Positions 11,078 through 23,120 of a stretch of 64,000 nucleotides of DNA are shown in pieces. Both the position numbers and the translations under genes were made by a program. The notes under the pieces are model-generated. The model did no database searches. It was not told where the DNA came from and saw nothing but the letters and a program-made list of their open reading frames with translations. Source of the stretch: Turnera subulata (taxonomy: Eukaryota; Streptophyta; Magnoliopsida; Malpighiales; Passifloraceae); NCBI GenBank assembly GCA_028386065.3, contig JAKUCV010003316.1:2504-66503 (forward strand), written 5' to 3'. Each line of letters opens with the position of its first letter. Position 1 is the stretch's first letter.

Positions 11078-12755
11078 GTGGTCTATTCTTCGGTACTAGT
11101 ACCTGAAGTGGAGGATATCCCAATTGTTCGGGAGTTTCTTGATGTATTTCCTGATGACTTACCTAGGTTGCCTCCAGAGCGGGAGGTGGAGTATGCTGTT
11201 GATTTGGTACCGGGAGTTGCACCTATTTCTATACCGCCTTACAGAATGGCTCCGACAGAACTTCAGGAGTTGAAGAAACAACTGGAGGAGTTATTGGATA
11301 AGGGTTTCATTAGACCGAGCATCTCACCTTGGGGTGCCCCGGTCTAGTTTGTGAAGAAGAAGGATGGCAGTATGCGGATGTGTGTGGACTATAGACAGTT
11401 GGACAAGGTGACTGTGAAGAACAAGTATCCTTTGCCTAGGATCGATGACTTGTTCGATCAGTTGCAGGGTGCATTTGTATTCTCGAAGATTGACTTGCGA
11501 TCTGCTTACCATCAGGTTCGGATTGCAGAACAAGACATATCTAAGACTGCATTCCGCACTCGGTATGGTCATTATGTGTTTGTGGTTGTTCCATTTGGCC
11601 TGACGAATGTACCGGCAGTGTTCATGTGTATGATGCAACAGGTCTTGCATGAATTTCTGGACCGGTTTGTGGTAGTGTTCATAGATGATATTCTGGTCTA
11701 CTCGAGTAGTAAGGCCGAACATGAGGACCACATGAGACAGGTTTTGCAGAGGTTGAGAGAGGAACAAATCTATGCCAAGCTCAGCAAGTGTGAGTTTTGG
11801 TTGGATGAGGTCGCGTTCCTTGGGCATATTGTGTCCGGTGAAGGCATTAAGGTGGACCCGGCCAAGATTAAGGCAGTCATGGATTGGGAGCCACCGAAGA
11901 GTGTATCTGAGAAACGGAGTTTTCTTGGACTTGCTGGTTACTACCGGAGGTTCATTGAGGGTTTTTCCTTAATAGCGGGTCCCACGACTAAGCTGTTGAG
12001 GAAAGACTGTACTTTTGCTTGGGATGACCGTTGTCAGAAGAGTTTTTAGGAGTTGAAGAGTCGGTTGACTTCTGCACTGATTTTGACTGTTTCGAGACCC
12101 GGAGTGGAGTACACGGTGTTCAGTGATGCTTCTGGTCTGGGCTTGGGATGTGTTTTGATGTAGGAGGGTCGGGTGATTGCTTATGCCTCCAGGCAGTTGA
12201 GAACTCACGAGAGGAACTATCCGACCCATGATCTGGAGTTAGCTGTTATGGTCTTTGCTTTGAAAATCTGGAGACACCATTTGTACGGTGAGAAGTGTCG
12301 GATTTTCACGGATCACAAGAGTTTGAAGTACAACATGACCCAAAGGGAGTTTAATATGAGGCAGAAACGCCGGATTGAGCTTCTGAAGGAATATGATTGT
12401 ACTATCGAGTACCATCCGGGCAAGGCCAATGTTGTTGCAGATGCATTGAGCCGGAAGAGAGTGGCTTCTGCGGATGAGGACCCAGTTTCTTATGCTTTGC
12501 CTTCCTTGGTGGAGCTGAGGTCGTTGGATGCACAGTTGGAGGTGGATGTTACTGGGGCGTTGCTTGCCAGTTTGAGCATCCGGCCGACCTTGCGGGATAA
12601 GATCATGGAGTTGCAGTATGATGATCCTCATTTAGCAGAGTTGTGGGATAAGGCTCTCGGTGGAGAGAGTTCTAGTTTCTATGTCCGGGAGGATGGTGCT
12701 TTAATAACCGGTGATCGGTTGTGTGTTCCGGATGTCGATGATTTGAGGATGGATC
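11078..12755 (+). pseudogene. pol: Chromovirus reverse transcriptase and RNase H relic
   Basis: RT would copy the element's RNA to DNA, and RNase H would remove the RNA strand. RT runs from about 11110: [10 protein letters not shown], then [21 protein letters not shown], and the active-site FIDD at 11678-11689, followed by VAFLGHIVS. RNase H shows the acidic residues in FSDAS, DLELAV, TDHKSL and VADALSR (about 12120-12450). In-frame TAG stops lie at 11346, 12047 and 12161, each where Gln (CAG) would be expected. The frame is otherwise constant across the region and shifts again near 12745. Confidence 0.93.
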
Positions 12756-14012
12756 ATGGATGAAGCGCATAATACGCCATATGCTATGCATCCTGGTAGC
12801 ACCAAATTGTACCAGAACTTGAAGAGTCATTATTGGTGGCCCGGGATGAAGAAGGATGTTGCGGAGTTTGTGGCTTGTTGCATGACTTGTCAGCAGGTGA
12901 AAGCCGAGCTTCAGGCTCTTGCCGGCAAGTTGAGATCTTTGACTATTCCGCAGTGGAAGTGGGAGCATATCACTATAGACTTTGTCATCGGGTTACCAAG
13001 GACCCGGGGTCGACATGATGCCATTTGGGTCATTGTTGACAGGTTGACCAAGTCAGCTCATTTCCTACCGATTCAGCAGACGGATACAATGGATAAGCTG
13101 GCGAGGTTATATGTTTCGGGTATTGTCCGTCTACATGGAGTTCCACTATCCATTGTGTCGGACACGGATCCGAGGTTTACTTCCCACTTCTGGAAGAGCT
13201 TACAGTCAGCTTTGGGTACTAAGCTGAATTTCAATACTGCATTCCATCCGCAGACCGATGGGCAGTCAGAGAGGACTATACAGACTTTGGAGGATATGCT
13301 TAGAGCTTGTGTGCCCAATTTCAGTGGTTCTTGGGATGAGACATTACCGTTGGTTGAGTTTGCCTACAACAACGGGTATCATTCCAGTATCGGTATGGCG
13401 CCTTATGAGGCTTTGTATGGACGGAAGTGTCGTAGTCCGATCTGTTGGGATGAGGAAGGTCTGAGACAGGTGGTTGGTCCGGACCTAGTCCAGGAGACTG
13501 TTGATCAGATCGAGGTGGTTAAGCAGTGCATGAGAGCTGCTCAGGACCGGCAAAAGAGTTTTGCCGATAAGCATCGTCGGGAGATGGAGTACAGTGTAGG
13601 TGACAGAGTTTTCCTCCGTGTTGCTCCCTGGAGACGTGTTATCCGGTTTGGGAGGAAGGGCAAGTTGAGCCCTCGTTATATTGGTCCATATGAGATCATG
13701 GAACGGATTGGTCCGTTGGCCTACAGGTTAGCTTTACCGGAGGAACTGTCGCGCATACATGATGTATTCCATGTTTCGATGTTGAGGCGTTATCGGTCTG
13801 TTCCTAGTCATGTTGTATCCCCGACAGAGGTGGAGGTCTCTGAGGATTTGACCTATGTTGAGGAGCCGGTTGAGATTTTGGCTCAGGAGGTGCGGCAGTT
13901 GAGGACTCGTACCATTCCTATGGTTCGGGTCAGATGGAGCCGTCATTCTCCGAATGAGGCTACTTGGGAGGTTGAGTCCCATATGAGAGAGCAATATCCA
14001 CATCTGTTCTGA
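12756..14012 (+). pseudogene. pol: Chromovirus integrase with chromodomain-like tail
   Basis: The longest open frame of the window (418 codons), but only the 3' part of gag-pol. Its ATG is created by a frameshift around 12745-12756 and is not a natural start. Order: HHCC zinc-binding region (AHNTPYAMHPG to CMTC), catalytic core with D in TIDFVIGLP, D in SDTDPRF and E in DGQSERTIQTLED, a GPY/F-type module (GKLSPRYIGPYEI), then a chromodomain-like end (EEPVEIL to ATWEVE) finishing with a TGA. The core looks intact. The chromodomain is known to guide chromovirus integration to modified chromatin, which may matter for its landing in the 5S array. Confidence 0.93.
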
Positions 14013-14049
14013 TTTTCATATCTTGTAATTTCGAGGACGAAATTTTCTT

Positions 14050-14063
14050 CAGTGGGGTAGAAC
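14050..14063 (+). other. Polypurine tract
   Basis: CAGTGGGGTAGAAC lies immediately before the 3' LTR, as expected for plus-strand priming. Confidence 0.8.
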
Positions 14064-17000
14064 TATAACACCCCGGATTTTTTATTATAATTTGATTTAC
14101 GAAATTTTTGGAATTTTATTCCAATTTTACCCTCGATAGATTTACGAGTTTTTTTGTTAAGGGAAATAACTATTTTCTTTGGGAATGTCAATTTCAAGTT
14201 GGAATGTTTCATGCTTCGGGTTTTGTTGAAGTGGGAATGTGTTCCGGGGTAAAACACGGGACTTGTTGAGGCTTCAATCGAAACTACGTTGTTTTGTGAA
14301 AAAAAATTAAAAAATAAAAGGGCTGGTCAACGGGGCGGGTTGACCGCGCCAAGCCAAACGACACAGCGTCGTTTTGGGCTCGGCGGGTCAAAACCCTAGC
14401 CAGCCCCTTCTTTCCCTTTCCTTTTCTTTTTTCTTCTTTTCTCTCCTCTTCTTCTTTTCTTCTCTTCTTCTCCCGCCGCCGACTCAGGTCTCTCTCTCTC
14501 TCTCTCTCTCTTCCTTCTCCCTCTCTCCCATGAAACCTCCCCTCCCCAATCGACCCTTGCTGTGCATGAAGCACCAGTCGCCGCCGCCTTGTTTTCTTTT
14601 CCTCTCCACACAGCCCCGGGTTCCTTCTCCTTCGGTTACTCTGTGACGTCGCCGCCACCATTTTTGTCTTCACCCTCAATCACACCCACGCTCTGCCTTC
14701 GTCTTTTGGGGTTGGACTGTCGCTGCTGCACCGTGTGGAGAGGTTGGCTTCGAGGCATCGTGTTGGGCAGAAATCACATGGTCGGGGGTCGAGTCGTCGT
14801 CGCCGCCTGCACTGGTAAGCCCGACCTTGCCTCCTCTTCCTTCTTCCTCTTTTTTTTTCCTGTTCTCTTTTGGTCGATTTGTCTAATCGGGTTTGGTTTC
14901 GTTTAATTGGTGTTGATGGGTGTCTTGTGCTATTGCTCCGGTTTGGATTGCCGGTGGTGTTTTGTAGTTTGGTTGTTGTTGGTGGTTGTCGCGCTGTGGA
15001 CGGTGGGGGCATGGTGCCAGGATTGCCAAGGCAGTGCTCACGGTTCCGAGATTTTGGTTTTTCGGTGAGGTTTCAGATTCCTTTTTCCCCCGATTTGTTA
15101 TTTTCTTCCTTCTTTTTTGTTTTTGTGAGGGGAAGGAAACGATATGGATTGACTGTTGTTTTACATGTGGTGCTTGGGCAGAATTCTGGTGGTCGTTTGG
15201 GTGTTTTCCGGTGAGTTGATCGGAATCCGACGAGGCTCAGGAATTTTTCGGCGAGGGCTCGGGTTTTGTTCCGAGAAGGCAGAATATTTCCGACTTGAGG
15301 GTAGCTTTCTTTGTTATGTTTTATTCTCATCCATGGCATGTATAATTAAACATGTTCTTTCATGTATCGGGCATATCGAGTTCTAGCAAAACCGTGTGTG
15401 AGGTTTATGAGTGTGTGTGGCCGAAAATTACCAACATGGGTAGAACCATAGGCCGGGAACACTTGGGCTTGGGAATGACCTTAGAACGATATTTAGGAAA
15501 AACCGGGCCCAGGCCCAACTAACTGACTTTTAAGACCTTGAGACTCTAAAGGACTTTAAGATATGGGCTTGAGGCCCAATGACTTAATTGGATGACCTCT
15601 GGACTTTGGTAACGGGTTTTAAGCCCAACTTCATAATGGGCTTTAGGCCCGGGATTCGGTTTTGGACTTAGATGGGCTTTAGGCCCGGGGACTCGTTAAG
15701 GACATAATGAATGGGCCATAGGCCCGGGGAATTATTTATGGACTTAGTTGGGCTTAAGCCCGGAGCACCTTAGGTCCCAATCTCTTTGGAGTTACCCTTT
15801 TGGGCTTAGACCCTGAAATTTCTTAACCAGGTAGATTGGGTCAAGTTCTATTCAGTTGAACATATTAATATCATACATGCATGGCTTATTGTAATTGTTT
15901 GTAATTTATTTTGTGTGTCGGTATTCAGGCACGGGTAATACCACGGGAGCTGGAGGATCTGTCTTGGGGAAAGCTCCACAGGATAATCGTCGTTGAGGTG
16001 ACTTTATAAGTCTTTTTGTGTTTGTATGCATGAGCTTGTTAGACTGGTCTGTTTGAGTTGCATGCCTTGTTTGCTAACATGTTGTGATCCGTATTGTGTG
16101 CCTATGTGTTACTATTTGCTGGATGAGCATGATTTTTTTTTTGGATTGTTATGGAATATAACATGTGGAGTGATTTTGGGGGATTTGTGTGATGTACTGT
16201 GGGTCGGAGACCCGGATACTTGATTGAGTTGATAATTCACACAACCCTGTTAGATCACAACTCTTGGCACACATGAACTCATAATTTGTGAATAAGAATA
16301 ATGTACAGTAGAAGATAGGCTACTGTGTGCTGATGACCGGTTGGTTCGAGCGAGAAGTGATACCCCTCGGTTTTGCATGCGAGATAGCATGGAATATGCG
16401 GTTTAGCATATGGGTCTGTGATGACCGGTTCTACCTCCCTCCTTCTACCTCCCCCCTTCTACCTCCCTCTTTCTCTCTGTCTCTCCCTCTCTCTCTATGG
16501 ATATGTTTGGGCTCCGTGCCTGGTTTATTTGGGCTTATGCCTGGTTGTCTCATGAGACGGGACCGAGCTCGACGCACACAGTAAGGAGCCCTGAATAATA
16601 AATATAATAAGAAAAACTCAACACACAACAGATGTAAAATATAAACTATTTGCTTTATGTGGTTGGCATGTTAGTACTGGTTATTGTGTGTTTGCTTACT
16701 TGTGTTTGTTTCTCTTCTTTCCTTTCGAACTTTCTTTGCACACCTACATAACTAGATTTATACTGCTTACTGAGTAGGCGACTCACACAATCGCCAACGT
16801 TGTTTTTTTTCACACCCTTAGTTAACGTGCAGTCTTTTTCTTCTTTTCTGGAGAACGAACGTGGATATCCCAGCAGGTAGCTGTGCTTCATCTCCTGGTT
16901 GGATCCATAGGGCCGACATGCATAACATATACTTTGCTTGTTTTATATTTTATCTTGACTTCCGCTGCATTGGATTTTATTAAGATGTCATTATTTGATG

Positions 17001-17196
17001 ATGTTTCGGAAGGATGCCGGGATGACTTATGGCTTGTTAAGCCGGTTTGTTTTTTTGTTCTTTATGACATCTCGATTTGTTAAGATTGTAGGATAATGTT
17101 TTGGTATTGGATTTCGTGTCCTGTGCTTCAGGGGCATTTTGGTAAATTCTTTTAGATTTAGTATTTTATTTGTAAAATTGGGACACGGGTGTTTCA
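14064..17196 (+). repeat. 3' LTR of the chromovirus (3133 bp)
   Basis: Parallels the 5' LTR throughout. It begins TATAACACCCC, so the terminal TG has become TA, and it ends TGTTTCA. The CT microsatellite is shorter. The CAG acceptor-like site of the 5' LTR (8800-8802) reads CAC here. The TGACGTCA palindrome is absent. Confidence 0.95.
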
Positions 17197-17201
17197 AATG
17201 C
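17197..17201. repeat. Target-site duplication AATGC, right
   Basis: Matches 6015-6019 exactly and re-enters the interrupted 5S copy at position 22. Confidence 0.95.
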
Positions 17202-17295
17202 ACCGGATCCCATCAGAACTCCGAAGTGAAACGTGCATGGGCAAGAGTAGTACTAGGATGGGTGACCTCCTGGGAAGTCCTCGTGTTGCACCCCT
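17197..17295 (+). pseudogene. 5S rRNA copy split by gypsy insertion, 3' part
   Basis: 5S positions 22-120. A-box class GTGAAACGTGCATGG with GGCAAGAG, consistent with the same unit as 5994-6019. Confidence 0.93.
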
Positions 17296-17593
17296 CATTT
17301 TGCTCCCGCCCCTCGGCAACTTGGAATGGTTGCATTTATATCAACGACTTTTTGTCCAATTCGAGGGCGGATTATATTTATTTTAAAGGTTTTCATTTTG
17401 AATTTGAGGGCACATTATATCTACTTTAAAGGTTTTCCTCAAATTTCCGAGGCTAGAGCGAAATGAATTTGGAAGAATGAACTTTTCCATTAAAAAAGAA
17501 GAAAATCAAACCCTTTATGAGCCTCTTTTATTTAGAAGAAATCCAATTATACTTGGCGACATGGATAAATAAATTTATGTTGATGGATATAAC

Positions 17594-17711
17594 GGGTGCG
17601 ATCACCAGCACTAATGCACCGGATCCTATCGTAACTCCAAAGTGAAATGTGCTTGGGCGAGAGTAGTACTAGGATGGTTGACCTCCTGGGAATTCCTCGT
17701 GTTGCACCCAT
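17594..17711 (+). rRNA. 5S rRNA-like copy, 2-base deletion
   Basis: GATCACCAGC lacks the AT of GATCATACC. A-box region GTGAAATGTGC; box C has GGATGGTTG and GGGAATTCC. Confidence 0.82.
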
Positions 17712-17969
17712 CTTTTTGCTCTTGCCCCTCGGCAACTTGGAATGGATGCATTTATATTAACGACTTTTTGTCCCATTCGAGGGCGGATTACATTTGTTTT
17801 AAAGGTTTTATTTTGAATTTGAGGCGGATTGTATTTACTTTAAAGGTTTTTCTTAAATTTGCGAGGCTAAAGGGAAATAAATTTGGAAGAACGAGCTTCT
17901 CCACTAAAAAAGATGATAATCAAACCCTTTATGAGCCTTTTTTACCTAGAAGAAATCCAATTATACTTG

Positions 17970-18000
17970 GCAACTTGGATAAATGAACTGTTATATTTAT
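17970..18000 (+). other. Deletion scar: unit without 5S
   Basis: The leader of one unit (ACTTGGATAAAT) joins directly to the post-gene spacer (GAACTGTTATATTT) near 17985. The whole 120-bp gene and its terminator are missing. Confidence 0.8.
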
Positions 18001-18254
18001 TTCAACAGCTTTTTGTCCAATTTGAGGGCGGATTATATTTATTTGAAAGGTTTTTCTTTTGAATTTGAGGGTGGATTACACTTACTTTAAAGGTTTTCCT
18101 CAAATTTGTGAGGCTAGAGCGAAATGAATTTGGAAGAACAAGCTTCTACATTAAAAAAGAAGATAATCAAACCCTTTATGAGCCTCTTTTACTTAGAAGA
18201 AATCCAATTATACTTGGCGACTTGGATAAATAAATTTATGATGATGGATTTGAC

Positions 18255-18374
18255 GGGTGCGATCGTACCAGCGCAAATGCACTGGATCCCAACAGAACTC
18301 CGAAGTTTAACATGCTTGGGCGAGAGTAGTACTAGGACGGGTGACCTCCTGGGAAGTCCTCACGTAGCACCCCT
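18255..18374 (+). rRNA. 5S rRNA-like copy
   Basis: GTTTAACATGC class with GACGGG; CAGCGCAAATGCACTGG near the 5' third. Confidence 0.85.
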
Positions 18375-18672
18375 ATTTTTGCTCCCGCCCCTCGGCAACT
18401 TGGAACGCATACATTTATTTCAACGGCTTTTTGTCCAATTCAAGGGCGGATTATATTTATTTCAAAGGTTTTTTTTTTTTATTTGAGGGTAAATTATATT
18501 TACTTTAAAGGTTTTCCTCAAATTTGCGAGGCTAGAGCGAAATGAATTTGGAAGAATGAGCTTTTCCATTGAAAAAGAAGATAATCAAACCCTTTATGAG
18601 CGTCTTGTATTTAGAAGAAATCCAATTATACTTGGGGACTTGGATAAATAAATTTATGATGATGGATATGAC

Positions 18673-18791
18673 GGTGCGATCATTCCAGCACTAATGCACC
18701 GGATCCCATCAGAACTTCGAAGTGAAACGTGCTTGGGCAAGTGTAGTACTAGGATGGGTGACCTCCTGGGGGATCCTCATGTTGCACCCCT
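18673..18791 (+). rRNA. 5S rRNA-like copy, one G short at 5' end
   Basis: GTGAAACGTGC class with GGCAAGTGTAGT. The start is GGTGCGATC, and box C ends CTGGGGGATCC. Confidence 0.84.
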
Positions 18792-19090
18792 CTTTTTGCT
18801 CCAGCCCCTCGACAACTTGGAACTGTTATATTTATTTCAACGGCTTTTTGTCCAATTCGAGGGCGGATTATATTTATTTAAAAGGTTTTATTTTTTGAAA
18901 TTGAGGGCCGATTATATTTACTTTAAAGGTTTTCCTCAAATTTGCGAGGCTAGAGCGAAATGAATTTGGAAGAACGAGCTTTTCCATTAAAAAAGAAGAT
19001 ACTCAAACCCTTTATGAGCCTGTTTTATTTAGAAGAAATCCAACTATACTTGGGGACTTGGATAAATAAATTTATGATGATGGATATGAC

Positions 19091-19205
19091 GGGTGCGATC
19101 ATTCCAGCACTACCAGATCCCATCAGAACTTCGAAGTGAAACGTGCTTGGTTGAGTGTTGTACTAGGATGGGTGACCTCCTGGGAAGTCCTTGTGTTGCA
19201 CCCCT
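19091..19205 (+). rRNA. 5S rRNA-like copy, pentamer deleted
   Basis: Five bases (AATGC or ATGCA) are missing after CAGCACT. GTGAAACGTGC class with TTGAGTGTTGTACT. Confidence 0.82.
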
Positions 19206-19504
19206 TTTTTTGCTCCCGCCCCTCGGCAACTTGGAAGGGTTACATTTATTTCAACGGTTTTTTGTCCAATTCGAGGGCGGATTATATTTATTTTAAAGGT
19301 TTTTTTTTTTGAATTTGAGGGCGGATTATATCTACTTTAATGGTTTTCCTCAAATTTGCGAGGCAAGAGCGAAATGAATTTGGAAGAATGAATTTTTCCA
19401 TTAAAAAAGAAGATAATCAAACCCTTTATGAGTCTCTTTTATTTAGAAGAAATCCAATTGTACTTGGGGTCTTGGATAAATAAATTTATGAAGATGGATA
19501 TAAC

Positions 19505-19624
19505 GGGTGCGATCATACCAACACAAATGCACCAGATGCCATCAGAACTTCAAAATTAAACATGCTTGGGCGAGAGTAGTACAAGGATGGGTGACCTCCT
19601 GGGAAGTCCTCGTGTTACATCCCT
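19505..19624 (+). rRNA. 5S rRNA-like copy
   Basis: AATTAAACATGC class with ACACAAATGCACCAGATGCC and GTACAAGG. The 3' end TTACATCCCT loses helix I pairing. Near-twin of the copy at 20338. Confidence 0.84.
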
Positions 19625-19919
19625 CTTTTTGCTGCCGCCCCTCAGCAACTTGGAACGGTTACATTTATTTCAATGGCTTTTTGTCCAATTCGTAGGCGGA
19701 TTGCATTTATTTTAAAGGTTTTTTTTTAATTTGAGGCGGATTGTATTTAGCGTAAAGGTTTTCCTCAAATTTGCGAGGCTAGACCGAAATGAATTTTGAA
19801 GAACAAGCTTTTGCATTAAAAAAGAAGATAATCAAACCCTTTATAAGCCTCTTTTACTTAGAACAAATGCAATTATACTTGGTGACCTGGATAAATAAAT
19901 TTTTGATGAAGGATATGAC

Positions 19920-20039
19920 GGGTGCGATCATACCAGCACTAGTGCACCGGATCCCATCAGAACTCCGAAGTTTAACATGCTTGGGCGAGAGTAGTACTAG
20001 GACGGGTGACCTCATGGGAAGTCCTCCTGTTGCACCCCT
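19920..20039 (+). rRNA. 5S rRNA-like copy
   Basis: GTTTAACATGC class with GACGGG and CTCATGGGAAG. Near-twin of the copy at 20754. Confidence 0.86.
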
Positions 20040-20337
20040 CTTTTTGCTCCTGCCCCTCGACAACTTGGGACGATTACATTTATTTCAACGGCTTTTTCTC
20101 CAATTCGAGGGCGGATTATTTTTATTTCAAAGGTTTTTTTTTTGAATTTGAGGGCGGATTATATTTACTTTAAAGGTTTTCCTCAAATTTGCGAGGCTAG
20201 AGCGAAATGAATTTGGATGAACGAGCTTTTTCACTAAAAAAGAAGATACTCAAACCCTTTATGAGCCACTTTTGTTTAGAAGAAATCCAATTATAGTTGG
20301 GGACTTGGATAAATAAATTTATGAAGATGGATATAAC

Positions 20338-20457
20338 GGGTGCGATCATACCAACACAAATGCACCAGATGCCATCAGAACTTCAAAATTAAATATGCTT
20401 GGGCGAGAGTAGTACAAGGATGGGTGACCTCCTGGGAAGTCCTCGTGTTACATCCCT
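20338..20457 (+). rRNA. 5S rRNA-like copy
   Basis: AATTAAATATGC, otherwise as the copy 833 bases upstream. Confidence 0.84.
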
Positions 20458-20753
20458 CTTTTTGCTCCCGCCCCTCAGCAACTTGGAACGGTTACAATTA
20501 TTTCAATGGCTTTTTGTCCAATTCGAAGGCGGATTACATTTATTTTAATGGTTTTTTTTTTAATTTGAGGCGGATTGTATTTACCGTAAAGGTTTTCCTC
20601 AAATTTGCGAGGCTAGAGCGAAATGAATTTTGAAGAACAAGCTTTTGCATTAAAAAAGAAGATAATCAAACCCTTTATAAGCCTCCTTTACTTAGAACAA
20701 ATGCAATTATACTTGGTGACTTGGATAAATAATTTTTTGATGAAGGATATGAC

Positions 20754-20873
20754 GGGTGCGATCATACCAGCACTAATGCGCCGGATCCCATCAGAACTCC
20801 GAAGTTTAACATGCTTGGGCGAGAGTAGTACTAGGACGGGTGACCTCATGGGAAGTCCTCCTGTTGCACCCCT
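20754..20873 (+). rRNA. 5S rRNA-like copy
   Basis: GTTTAACATGC with GCGCCGGATCC; CTCATGGG and CTCCTGTTG as in the copy 834 bases upstream. Confidence 0.86.
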
Positions 20874-21172
20874 CTTTTTGCTCCTGCCCCTCGGCAACTT
20901 GGGACGGTTACATTTATTTCAACGGCTTTTTCTCCAATTCGAGGGCGGATTGTTTTTATTTCAAAGGTTTTTTTTTTTGAATTTGAGGGCGGATTATATT
21001 TACTTTAAAGGGTTTCCTCAAATTTGCGAGGCTAGAGCGAAATGAATTTGGATGAACGAGCTTTTCCACTAAAAAAGAAGATACTCAAACCCTTTATGAG
21101 CCACTTTTGTTTAGAAGAAATCCAATTACAGTTGGGGACTTAAATAAATAAATTTATGATGATGGATATGAC

Positions 21173-21287
21173 GGGTGGGATCATTCCAACACTACCGGAT
21201 CCCATCAGAACTTCGAAGTGAAACGTGCTTGGTTGAGTGTAGTACTAGCATGGGTGACCTCCTGGGAAGTCCTTGCGTTGCACCCCT
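21173..21287 (+). rRNA. 5S rRNA-like copy, pentamer deleted
   Basis: AACACTACCGG lacks the AATGC pentamer. The start is GGGTGGGATC; TTGAGTGTAGTACTAGCATGGG. Confidence 0.82.
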
Positions 21288-21584
21288 CTTTTTGCTCCCG
21301 CCCTTCGGCAACTTGGAACGGTTACATTTATTTCACCGGCTTTTTGTCCAATTCAAGGGCAGATTATATTTATTTTAAAGGTTTTCTTTTTGAATTTGAG
21401 GGCGGATTATATCTACTTTAAAGGTTTTCCTCAAATTTGCGAGGCTAGAGCGAAATGAATTTGGAAGAATGAACTTTTCCATTAAAAAAAAGATAATCAA
21501 ACCCTTTATGGGCCTCTTTCATTTAGAAGAAATCCAGTCATACTTGGCGACTTGGATTAATAAATTTATGCTGATGGATATAAC

Positions 21585-21704
21585 AGTTGCGATCATACCA
21601 GCACAAATGTACCTGATCCCATCAGAACTTCAAAGTTAAACATGCTTGGGCAAGAGTAGTACTAGGATGGGTGACCTTCTGGGAAGTCCTCGTGTGGCAC
21701 CCCT
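21585..21704 (+). rRNA. 5S rRNA-like copy
   Basis: Start AGTTGC cannot pair well with its 3' end. GTTAAACATGC with GGCAAGAG; ACCTTCTGGG in box C. Confidence 0.83.
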
Positions 21705-22000
21705 CTTTTTCCTCCTGCCCCTCGGCAACTTGGAACGGTTACATTTATTTCAACGGCTTTTTGTCCAATTCGAGGGCGGATTACATTTATTTTAAAGGTT
21801 TTTTTTTTCAATTTGAGGCGGATTGTATTTACTTTAATGGTTTTCCACAAATTTGCGAGGCTAGAGAGAAATGAATTTGGAAGAACAAGCTTTTCCAATA
21901 AAAAAAAGACAATCAAACCCTTTATGAGCCTTATTTACTTAGAAGAAATCCAATTATACTTGGCAACTTCGATAAATAAATTTATGATGATGGATATGAC

Positions 22001-22120
22001 GGGTGCGATCATACCAGCACTAATGCACCGGATCCCATCAGAACTCCGAAGTTTAACCTGCTTGGGCGAGAGTAGTGCTAGGACGGGTGTCCTCCTGGGA
22101 AGTCCTCGTGTAGCACCCCT
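22001..22120 (+). rRNA. 5S rRNA-like copy
   Basis: GTTTAACCTGC with AGTGCTAGGACGGGTGTCC. The 3' end is GTAGCACCCCT, followed by a run of ten Cs in the spacer. Confidence 0.85.
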
Positions 22121-22419
22121 CGTTTTGCTCCCCCCCCCCTTGTCAACTTGGAACGGTTACATTTATTTCAACGGCTTTTTGTCCAATTCGAGGGCGCACT
22201 ATATTTATTTCAGTGGTTTTTTTTTTCAATTTCAGGGCTAATTATACTTACTTTAAAGGTTTTCCTCAAATTTGCGAGGCTAGAGCAAAATGATTTGGAA
22301 GAACAAGCTTTTCCATTAAAAAAAAAGATAATCAAACCCTTTATGAGCCACTTTTACTTAGAAGACATCCAATTAAACTTGGCGACATGGATAGATAAAT
22401 TTATGATGATGGATATGAC

Positions 22420-22535
22420 GGGTGCGATCATACCAGCACTAATGCACCGAATCCCATCAGAACTTCGAAGTTTACCGTGCTTGGGCGAGAGTAGTACTAG
22501 GACGACCTCCTGAGAAGTCCTCGTGTTGCAGCTCA
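22420..22535 (+). rRNA. 5S rRNA-like copy, box C deletion
   Basis: Four bases (GGGT) are missing in the C-box (GGACGACCTCC). GTTTACCGTGC; the 3' end GCAGCTCA no longer pairs with the 5' end. Confidence 0.8.
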
Positions 22536-22833
22536 CTTTTTGCTCTTGCCACTCGGCAACTTGGAACGGTTACATTTATTTCAACGGCTTTTTGTCCGAT
22601 TCGAGGGGGGAATATATTTATTTTAAAGGTTTTTCTTTTGAATTTGATGGCGGAGTATATTTACTTTAAAAGTTTTCCTCAAATTTGCGAGGCTAGAGCA
22701 AAATAATTTGGAAGAACAAGCTTTTCCAATAAAAAAGAAGATAATCAATCCCTTTATGAGCCTCTTTTACTTAAAATAAATCCAATTATACTTGGCGACT
22801 TGGATAAATAAATTTTGTGATGACGGATATGAC

Positions 22834-22953
22834 GGGTGCGATCATACCAACACTAATGCACCAGATCCCAACAGAACTCCGAAGTTAAACATGCATGGGC
22901 GAGAGTAGCACTAGGATGGGTGACCTATTGGGAGGTCCTCTTGTTGCACCCCT
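22834..22953 (+). rRNA. 5S rRNA-like copy
   Basis: GTTAAACATGCATGG with GTAGCACTAGG; GACCTATTGGGAGG in box C. Confidence 0.85.
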
Positions 22954-23120
22954 CTTTTTGCTCTCGCCTCTCGGCAACTTGGAACGGTTATATCTATTTC
23001 AACGACTTTTTGTCCAACTCGAGGGCGGATTATATTTATTTTAAAGGTTTCTTTTTTTGAATTTGAGGACGGATTATACTGGGCGACTTGGATAAATAAA
23101 TTTATGATGGTGGATATGAC

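Larger units (their letters stand above)
6020..17196 (+). mobile_element. Ty3/gypsy chromovirus (Tekay/Del type), complete but inactive
   Basis: An 11,177-bp element with two LTRs, a primer-binding site, one gag-pol region in the order gag, protease, RT, RNase H, integrase, chromodomain-like tail, and a polypurine tract. Domain order and the C-terminal chromodomain-like segment place it with the plant chromoviruses; the LTR start TGTAACxCCCC and the style of RT and chromodomain suggest Tekay/Del. Coding sequence is broken by several in-frame stops and at least three frameshifts, so it cannot move on its own. The LTRs differ at six of the 240 positions I compared from 7321, indicating an old but not ancient insertion. 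Confidence 0.95.

Noticed and set aside
17700..18240. Possible transposon insertion where a 5S gene is missing
   Set aside because: Both sides are ordinary spacer and no foreign sequence lies between them; it is a deletion.
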